Assembly: GCA_030562215.1 (NCBI GenBank)
Contig: JAUPFL010000001.1
Coordinates: forward strand, 2,158,501-2,222,500
DNA: 64,000 bases
Origin: Peribacillus frigoritolerans
GTDB lineage: Bacteria > Bacillota > Bacilli > Bacillales > DSM-1321
Direction: 5' to 3'
Below the pieces are notes generated by a model that worked only from the letters and a program-made list of their open reading frames with translations, did not search any database and was not told the origin of the DNA. The translations under genes were made by a program, and so were the position numbers. This document shows positions 58,116 to 64,000 of this stretch, one piece after another; positions within the stretch are counted from its first letter, which is position 1; every line of letters begins with the position of its first letter.

Positions 58116-58981
58116 ATGGTATATCGACTACTTGCGGTCAATATCGACGGGACATTGCTCCAGTCGAATGGCCGTTTAAATAAATCGACTAAAGAAGCAA
58201 TAGATTATGTTCACCAAAAAGGTGTCCATGTTGCACTTGTGACGTCAAGAAACTATCACTCAGCAAAAAAAGTGGCCAAAGCCCTAAAAATAAATCCGAT
58301 GATCGTTGCTCAGCAAGGAGCCTTTGTCGGAGCTTCCATGGAAAAGCCGATAATGGTAAAAGAATTTCAGAAGAACTGACTGCAGAGCTCGTGCAAATGC
58401 TTGAAAAGACCACGTGCCAAATATTGCTCATTCATGAAAAATACTCGTTGGGCAATCGGGTGAACCTTCCGGAGAATTTGCTTGGTAAATCGGTTATGTA
58501 TTTGAATGACCAAAATATTTATGCTCAAAATTATGTGGATGATATCAGTGAAGAGCTTGTTGACAAGCCGATGGCCCCGACGAAGATGGACATAATATTT
58601 CCAGAAAAAAGTGATCGAAATGATATGTTGAAATTGATAAAGAAAATGTTCCCTGAAGTGGATGCCCTCTTACACCCAGGACATAAACTGACAATCGTTC
58701 CGAAGGGTGTTTCTAAATGGAGCGGTGTATTGTATTTAGCGGACCATTTAGAGGTGAAAAGAACGGAAATCGTCTCGATAGGTGATGGATTGGATGATAT
58801 GGAGATGATTGCTGGTTCTGGTCTGGGAGTTGCCATGGGCAATGCGGATGAGGAAGTAAGGAAAGTGGCAAAATGGGTAACGCGCTCCAATGATCAAGAC
58901 GGTGTTGCCTATATGCTTAGGGAATTTTTCCGGAAACAGCATCCGATCGAATTTTTACAAAAGATGAATATGCTTAAATGA
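58116..58981 (+). CDS. YhaX-like HAD protein with Asn at the nucleophile position, frameshifted
   Basis: About 288 residues, Cof-type HAD fold. The N-terminal motif reads LLAVNIDGTLLQSNGRLN, where HAD phosphatases have DxD; the nucleophilic first Asp is Asn here. Motif 2 is VTSRNYHSAKK, motif 3 includes KGVSKWSGV, and motif 4 is IGDGLDDMEMI. This matches Bacillus YhaX. One missing A at 58358-58361 breaks it; restored reads VKRISEELTAELVQML. The loss of the nucleophile suggests a non-catalytic or altered role. GGGGAG lies six bases before the ATG at 58116. Confidence 0.8.
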
Positions 58982-59114
58982 ATGGCGTGGCTCCTTCATA
59001 TAGAAGGGGCCCCATTCAGATAACGCCGCTTGCGAGGCATATTATCTTTCATAAATAATTATAAGTTTCTTTCCATAAACTAAAGGGAAATCAGTAATGG
59101 AAAGGAAGAATTCA

Positions 59115-59369
59115 ATGGGTGTAATCAATGCAAAAGAAGTGCAAGTCGGTGACGAGGTGTTTGTGATATATAATAATCCCCATGTTCCTACAGTTTCAAA
59201 TATCAGGGCAGCGGAAATTGTCCCGCATCCCAAGGATCCCAATGCAGTTGCCTTGTTCCTGAACGATACATTTCATACGATTGAGGATGATGATGCTTTG
59301 TTCACTTCAGAAGCCGCAGCGGAAAAAGCATACAGTGATTATATGGATAACCAGGACCAGATGACTTGA
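59115..59369 (+). CDS. SplA-like regulator domain protein
   Basis: An 84-residue protein, MGVINAKEVQVGDEVFVIYN, then PHVPTVSNIRAAEIVPHPKD and DPNAVALFLNDTFHTIEDDD. This is the SplA pattern (TRAP-like regulator of spore photoproduct lyase splB in Bacillus). No splB follows in the window. The ATG at 59115 has GGAAG upstream. Confidence 0.65.
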   Translation: MGVINAKEVQVGDEVFVIYNNPHVPTVSNIRAAEIVPHPKDPNAVALFLNDTFHTIEDDDALFTSEAAAEKAYSDYMDNQDQMT

Positions 59370-59411
59370 AGAGGCGTTTACTTAGCTTACTGAAAGAGAA
59401 TGATCAGATGA

Positions 59412-59447
59412 AAGCCCTTGCTTATGGAGCGGGGGCTCCTTTTTATT
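59412..59447 (+). terminator. Rho-independent terminator
   Basis: AAAGCCCTTGC and GCGGGGGCT arms followed by CCTTTTT, downstream of the SplA-like gene. Confidence 0.6.
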
Positions 59448-59582
59448 ATATTGACGAGTATTTCTGAAATTTCACGAGCAAAAGGTTGGAATTTACCAGT
59501 ATTGCTCGAACTCACAAGTAAAAGCACCCATACTCAAGACCTTACTTAAACAGCATATTCTACTGTAAATAAAAAAAACCGC

Positions 59583-59607
59583 CACTCTATTTCAAGAAAA
59601 ATAGAGT
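59583..59607 (-). terminator. Terminator of the DinB-like gene
   Basis: CACTCTATTT and AAATAGAGTG arms; on the minus strand a T run follows. Confidence 0.65.
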
Positions 59608-59625
59608 GACAGTTATGGCTTAAAA

Positions 59626-60074
59626 TCAGTTATTGGCTTGTATTAAGAGTTTCATTGCGTGAATTTGTCCAATATGATTGGCTTCGTGAAGCACTATAAA
59701 GTTAATGAATTCCCCCACTGTTTCCATTCCGTTGAAAGGCTGTGCTGTTTTTTCCGTCAATCGTTCTTCCGGAATTTCAAGAAGTCGATCAAGTTGCTCA
59801 TGCAGCTGTTGCTTTAATACTTCAACGGTAGGTACGTCCCTGTCCAGTCCGCTGGTTTTGAACCATAACCGAATAGTTGGCCGTAATTCGCTGGCAATTC
59901 ACTGTTGGATTTCAATAAAAAATTTTCGGCTGCAGTAAGGACATGTCCAAGGTGCCAATGGATTGTATTATTAAAACCTTCAGGCTGCACATCCATGAAC
60001 TCTGGTTTGATTCCCTCGATTTCTTTTAAAAGATTGCCGCGCATGACCGTTAGCTGATTTTTTACATAATTCAT
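59626..60074 (-). CDS. DinB-family protein, frameshifted
   Basis: About 149 residues, four-helix DinB/YfiT fold. Metal-binding histidines are in TIHWHLGHVLTAAEN and in LHEANHIGQIHAMKL. One missing G in the run at 59838-59840 (+ strand C) splits it; restored reads ADWTGDVPTVEVLKQQL. The ATG at 60074 has AAAGGGG upstream. DinB-family proteins are often thiol-S-transferases; the substrate is not known. Confidence 0.82.
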
Positions 60075-60347
60075 TTTACATTCCCCTTTCAATCTTATTT
60101 TTCTAAACACTGTCTCTTGAAAATTATAGCAAGGATAATTCAATATTATCAAATTTTAGATAAGCCTTTTAAACAAGAAAAGGCTTATGGGCATCCTTCT
60201 GTTCTGTTTGAATTGAATGCAGCCATATGCCAAAAGGATATAAGGTTCTGATATGAATCGATAAACATTCCTAATACTCTTTTGATTGGACTAGTAAAAT
60301 GAAATATTGGATAATTAATCCATTCGGGTATGGGGGATGAGATAGTA

Positions 60348-60749
60348 ATGAAGAGAAAACATCTGCTAGTTGCACTTAGCCTATTATCAATAACGTTAGC
60401 TTCAGGTTGTTCAACAAAGCAAGAACATATTTCCGTTCAAAAATATGAAGGTAAACATTACAAATTCGAATTATATAAAGAAAAGATAGAAATGGGGAAA
60501 ACAGAAAAAACAAAAGAAATAGTAAAGAATGCAGATTGGGAAGAATTCGCCTTGGAGAAGGATCTTCCTAAGGCGGACTTCATCTTTTATTTTAATGATG
60601 ATGAAAAAATCGAAGGTAAAATACCGGTATATTATGTTTGGGTTAACCCTGATGAAAATATCGTAGAATTGACGAAGGATAAACATTGCCAGTATGTACA
60701 GTTAAATAGAAAGGAATCAAATATCATATTAAGACTGCTGCATAATTAA
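60348..60749 (+). CDS. Small lipoprotein, unknown
   Basis: A 133-residue protein with signal peptide MKRKHLLVALSLLSITLASG and lipobox LASGC. The mature part is Lys- and Glu-rich with beta-strand segments (FIFYFNDDEKIEGKIPVYYV). Family not recognised. A GGGGGATGAG ribosome binding site precedes the ATG at 60348. Confidence 0.6.
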   Translation: MKRKHLLVALSLLSITLASGCSTKQEHISVQKYEGKHYKFELYKEKIEMGKTEKTKEIVKNADWEEFALEKDLPKADFIFYFNDDEKIEGKIPVYYVWVNPDENIVELTKDKHCQYVQLNRKESNIILRLLHN

Positions 60750-60948
60750 AAGGAGGAGAGCATGCTTTCAAAAAACTCCAGACAAGCATTAACATAAAAA
60801 CTCATTTACCGGATTATCAAAAAGGTTATTGACCGCAGCCAGCTTTTTATCGGGTAATCATTTGGAGGATATTATGAGGGGAATTACTTTATCTAATGGA
60901 AAAATGGCGGAAGTCGAATGTTTAAGCTGTGCTTTAATAAAAAGGAGA
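60750..60948 (+). other. Region with a short ORF and a possible HIT-like N-terminal fragment
   Basis: AGGAGGAGAGC precedes an ATG at 60767 whose frame stops after 11 codons. A second start with GGAGG at about 60873 reads MRGITLSNGKMAEVECLSCA, which resembles the first residues of some HIT-family hydrolases but then loses similarity. It is probably a broken gene remnant; the assignment is weak. Confidence 0.2.
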
Positions 60949-60982
60949 AAGAACCCGGATTTCCATACAAGTCCGGATTCTT
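60949..60982 (-). terminator. Terminator of the amidinotransferase-like gene
   Basis: AAGAATCCGGA and TCCGGGTTCTT arms on the minus strand with one mismatch, followed by T-rich sequence, just after the stop at 60992. Confidence 0.65.
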
Positions 60983-60991
60983 TCATTCTGC

Positions 60992-61868
60992 TCAGGCTGA
61001 ATCAGTCTTCTTATTCGTTGTCCTTAATAGTGGCATTGTGCAACATCGGAAAGAGCCACCGGACTTGATGATTTCGCTAATATCGACTTCAATGACTTCG
61101 TAACCGCGTTCACGAAGTTGACTATTTACCTGTTTATTACATGGTAGACTAAATAATTTTTATTCCCAATCGAAAGCACGTTTGTTCCTAAGGTGAATTG
61201 TTCTTCTTTGGATACTTCAATCATGTCATAACGTGAAGCTAATAAATCCATTTCTTTTTTGTAAAGGACTCTGGAAAAATAAGCGCCTCTGTAGGTGATA
61301 TGATATTGAAAACACAATCTAAATGAAGGAATGTTTCAATGAAAGGAACCGCGATGACATCGTATTCCGGTAATAGGGATTGAAGATGCTTGACGGATGT
61401 TTCATCTGTTCTTTCACTGATTCCAATATAGATGGTCTTTCCGTCTATAAGGACATCCCCGCCCTCAATATGATTTTTGAGGAGGTTGAAATAAGAGATT
61501 CCATTCGTTTCTAGCCAGGATTTCAATATTTGTTCTTCACCCTGTCTGATTCCTGTTGCCAACTCAGCTACATAAACGGTATTGCCAAGAGTGAAACCGA
61601 TATCTCTCGTAAAGACTTGTTCTGGATATGTAAATTGTGGGGGAAGTTTTATGACTTCAATCCCTTCATGTTCAAGGGCCTTTATAAATTGAGCGTGCTG
61701 CTTCAAGGCAAGTGCCTGATCGATATTTTCATCTTTAAACTCTTTTTGAGTTTCGTTAATGATCTCCCGGATTTCCATATAACGTGGTTCACAGACGATC
61801 ACCCGTGATAGCTTTGAATATTCACTTGCGCAATAAGCTTCTAGTTCTTCGTTTATTTTGTTTATCAT
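60992..61868 (-). CDS. Amidinotransferase-fold hydrolase (DDAH/arginine deiminase-like), frameshifted
   Basis: About 292 residues. Substrate-binding FTRDIGFTLGN and EGGDVLIDG, the catalytic His in FLHLDCVFNII, and the catalytic Cys in GGSFRCCTMPL near the C-terminus. This is the amidinotransferase family; activity could be dimethylarginine or arginine hydrolysis. Two missing bases (run at 61255-61261 and near 61140) truncate it; restored reads ESFTKKEMDLLASRYDMIE and YHVNKQVNSQLRERGYEVIE. The ATG at 61868 follows AGGGAG. Confidence 0.82.
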
Positions 61869-62028
61869 AAATGAGCTCCCTCTAAATATAATTGTATCTT
61901 TACTATTTCCTCTTTTTTCTATAAAGAAACATAAAAAATATGTCATGGAACTGCACCACTAAATTTAGATGGTTTAAAAAACTTTTCAGTTTCCGCTCTT
62001 ATTATCTGATTCCGTTATATACCGGTTA

Positions 62029-62258
62029 GCCATTTGCCTAAAGTTCTTTCCAAAAAAATGTTCCCGCTTGATTTCAGAAATCCGCTCCCTTTCCGCCGAC
62101 TGCCTGCGCCTCCTCGACGTAAGCGTCTGTGGGGTCTCGGCCAGCCAGTTATTCGGCAGGAGTGTCGCAAATTTCTTCAATCCAATATGGAGTACAGTAA
62201 AAAACTATTTGGGATAAGACCGTCCCGAACCTCCAATTGTAGACGAATTCTAAGAAAA
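62029..62258 (+). repeat. Tandem repeat unit 1 (230 bp)
   Basis: Starts GCCATTTGCCTAAAGTTCTT. It contains a full family B copy. It lacks three bases (AAG) present in the other units at CTGCC...GCCTCC. Confidence 0.9.
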
Positions 62259-62490
62259 GCCATTTGCCTAAAGTTCTTTCCAAAAAATGTTCCCGCTTGA
62301 TTTCAGAAATCCGTTCCCTTTCCGCCGACTGCCTGCCAAGCCTCCTCGACGTAAGCGTCTGTGGGGTCTCGGCCAGCCAGTTATTCGGCAGGAGTGTCGC
62401 AAATTTCTTCAATCCTATATGGAGTGCAGTAAAAAACTATTTGGGATAAGACCGTCCCGAACCTCCAATTGTAGACGAATTCTAAGAAAA
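62259..62490 (+). repeat. Tandem repeat unit 2 (232 bp)
   Basis: Same unit, almost identical to units 3 and 4. Differences are single bases in homopolymers. Confidence 0.9.
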
Positions 62491-62722
62491 GCCATTTGCC
62501 TAAAGTTCTTTCAAAAAAATGTTCCTGCTTGATTTCAGAAATCCGCTCCCTTTCCGCCGACTGCCTGCCAAGCCTCCTCGACGTAAGCGTCTGTGGGGTC
62601 TCGGCCAGCCAGTTATTCGGCAGGAGTGTCGCAAATTTCTTCAATCCAATATGGAGTGCAGTAAAAAACTATTAGGGATAAGACCGTCCCGAACCTCCAA
62701 TTGTAGACGAATTCTAAGAAAA
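62491..62722 (+). repeat. Tandem repeat unit 3 (232 bp)
   Basis: Same unit, with TTCCTGCTTG instead of TTCCCGCTTG. Confidence 0.9.
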
Positions 62723-62954
62723 GCCATTTGCCTAAAGTTATTTCTAAAAAAATGTTCCCGCTTGATTTCAGAAATCCGCTCCCTTTCCGCCGACTGCCTG
62801 CCAAGCCTCCTCGACGTAAGAGTCTGTGGGGTCTCGGCCAGCCAGTTATTCGGCAGGAGTGTCGCAAATTTCTTCAATCCAATATGGAGTGCAGTAAAAA
62901 CTATTAGGGATAAGACCGTCCCGAACCTCCAATTGTAGACGAATTCTAAGAAAA
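62723..62954 (+). repeat. Tandem repeat unit 4 (232 bp)
   Basis: Same unit with AAAGTTATTT near its start and GTAAGAGTCTG in the middle. Confidence 0.9.
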
Positions 62955-63020
62955 GCCATTTGCCTAAAGTTCTTTCCAAAAAAATGTTCCCGCTTGATTT
63001 CAGAAATCCGCTCCCTTTCT
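62955..63020 (+). repeat. Partial repeat unit 5
   Basis: The first 66 bases of the unit, ending abruptly inside the family B copy at CCGCTCCCTTTC. Confidence 0.85.
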
Positions 63021-63172
63021 TAATCCCCTTTTTGTCGTCAAACTGATTAGATAAATATCATCAAAATAAAGCCAGGTTCAAAATAATCATAAAAGGCACC
63101 TAGGGAAAAAGGATTATTTTTTTTCTGGTCGAATATATAATGTGCATGCTTTTAATATAAGGGGAGATTGGA

Positions 63173-64000
63173 ATGATGGATACTCCATTGATCATGACTC
63201 AAATCATTGAGAGAGCTGAAAAATATTTTCCGAAGAAAGAGGTAGTTTCGCGTACGGATGGTGGCATTCATACATTTACATATGCTGAGATTGCTGAGCG
63301 TACAAGAAGGCTGACCAGTAATCTTGAAAAGTTCGGTATTCAAACAGGTGACCGTATCGGAACACTTGCCTGGAACCATCATCGGCATTTAGAAGCTTAT
63401 TTTGCAATTCCTTGTCATGGTGCTGTCCTACATACAATCAATATGCGTCTGTCTCCTCAACATGTTTCTTATATCGTCAATAGTGCGGAGGATCGATTAT
63501 TATTGATAGATCCGGATGTCATCCCCTTTTGGAAGCAATTAAAGATGAGTTAACGACAGTGGAAGGGTATATCATAATGACGGATAAAGATGAGCTGCCT
63601 GAAACGACCCTTTCACCTATTTATCATTATGAAAAATTATTAGCAGAAGGGAATCCGCAACAGCCATTCATCCAAACCTTGGATGAAAATGCACCTGCCG
63701 GCATATGTTATACTTCCGCCACTACCGGGAACCCCAAAGGTGTGGTTTATTCTCATCGCGGAATTTTACTGCATGCGATTGCACTGGGACTTGCCGATTC
63801 TACAGCAATAAGCGAACGTGATGTGGCTCTTCCTGTCGTGCCGATGTTTCACGTGAATGCCTGGGGCATGCCTTTTGCCAGTGTTTGGTTTGGAACGAAG
63901 ATGGTTTTGCCAGGACCCTATTTCACCCCAAAGGTCTTGGCTGAGCTTATAGAGACGGAGAAGGTTACAATCGCAGCAGGGGTTCCGACCATATGGCTGG
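63173..64000 (+). CDS. Acyl-CoA synthetase (AMP-forming), partial and frameshifted
   Basis: N-terminal part of an ANL-superfamily ligase, probably a fatty-acid:CoA ligase. FTYAEIAERTRRLTSNLEKF and NHHRHLEAYFAIPCHGAVLH are typical of medium/long-chain members. The ATP-binding P-loop is YTSATTGNPKGVVYSHR and the A5-like segment FHVNAWGMPFASVWFG follows. One missing base near 63521-63528 splits it; restored reads IPLLEAIKDELTTVEG. GGGGAG lies seven bases before the ATG at 63173. It runs off the right edge. Confidence 0.88.

Noticed and set aside
60918..61103. 61-codon plus-strand frame MFKLCFNKKEKEPGFPYKSG
   Set aside because: It crosses a terminator and the 3' end of the amidinotransferase-like gene, and has no ribosome binding site.
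62029..63020. Regular repeats that could suggest a CRISPR array
   Set aside because: Units are 232 bp and repeat in full, with no short repeat and variable spacer pattern and no cas genes.

Overview
The window is chromosomal DNA of a low-GC Gram-positive spore-former in the Bacillaceae. The evidence is AGGAGG-type ribosome binding sites, an S-box upstream of metI-metC, BmrC/BmrD, YppC-, YheA-, YheB-, YheE- and YheC/YheD-type proteins, two Lrp regulators and a Zur-box/L31B pair. Gene content and the GC-rich intergenic repeats suggest the Bacillus simplex/Peribacillus area, but that is inference. No rRNA, tRNA, CRISPR array, prophage or plasmid origin was seen.

Many housekeeping genes here are interrupted by single-base frameshifts. 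I counted about 45 missing bases and 2 extra bases in 28 genes, nearly all in short homopolymers. Family-like protein sequence resumes at once in the next frame. The E1-beta gene carries three missing bases that cancel out and leave a falsely open frame. I read most of these as sequencing or assembly errors and annotate each gene over its full span as a CDS. 'Pseudogene' is kept for real decay: a gldA remnant with three in-frame stops, an IS1182-type transposase with an internal deletion, and gene fragments.

Layout. 0.6-10.5 kb: YitT-like membrane protein, YtkA-type lipoprotein, DedA, CorC/HlyC-type protein, soluble histidine kinase, CDF transporter, UspA, class A PBP. 10.5-13.4 kb: small membrane peptide, HPr-like protein, iadA, then a block of alternating GC-rich repeats. 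13.7-23.2 kb: a 2-oxoacid dehydrogenase complex (E1a-E1b-E2-E3), an amino-acid permease, a HisC-like aminotransferase and two Lrp/AsnC regulators, which together look like an amino-acid catabolism module. 23.4-35.3 kb: catalase-related peroxidase, UbiB-like kinase with a phasin-like partner, SDR, AIM24, glpK, CBS protein, class B PBP, YppC-like DUF2515.

35.3-39.9 kb: bmrC-bmrD exporter genes behind a promoter, a 25-codon leader ORF and two terminators (probable attenuation), then Zur-controlled rpmE2. 40-47.9 kb: metI-metC under a SAM riboswitch, fumC, msmX with a PucR-type regulator, an epimerase. 48-49.8 kb: decayed IS1182 element, a repeat, the gldA remnant. 49.8-59.4 kb: MBL hydrolase, YheE-like protein, four consecutive YheC/YheD-type ATP-grasp genes, YheB, YheA, a YhaX-like HAD protein with Asn at the nucleophile position, a SplA-like protein. 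59.6-64 kb: DinB, lipoprotein, amidinotransferase-fold hydrolase, a 232-bp tandem repeat array, and the start of an acyl-CoA synthetase that runs off the right edge.

The points most worth following up are the bmrCD leader, the four-gene ATP-grasp cluster with its small neighbours, and the two repeat families that share a core.
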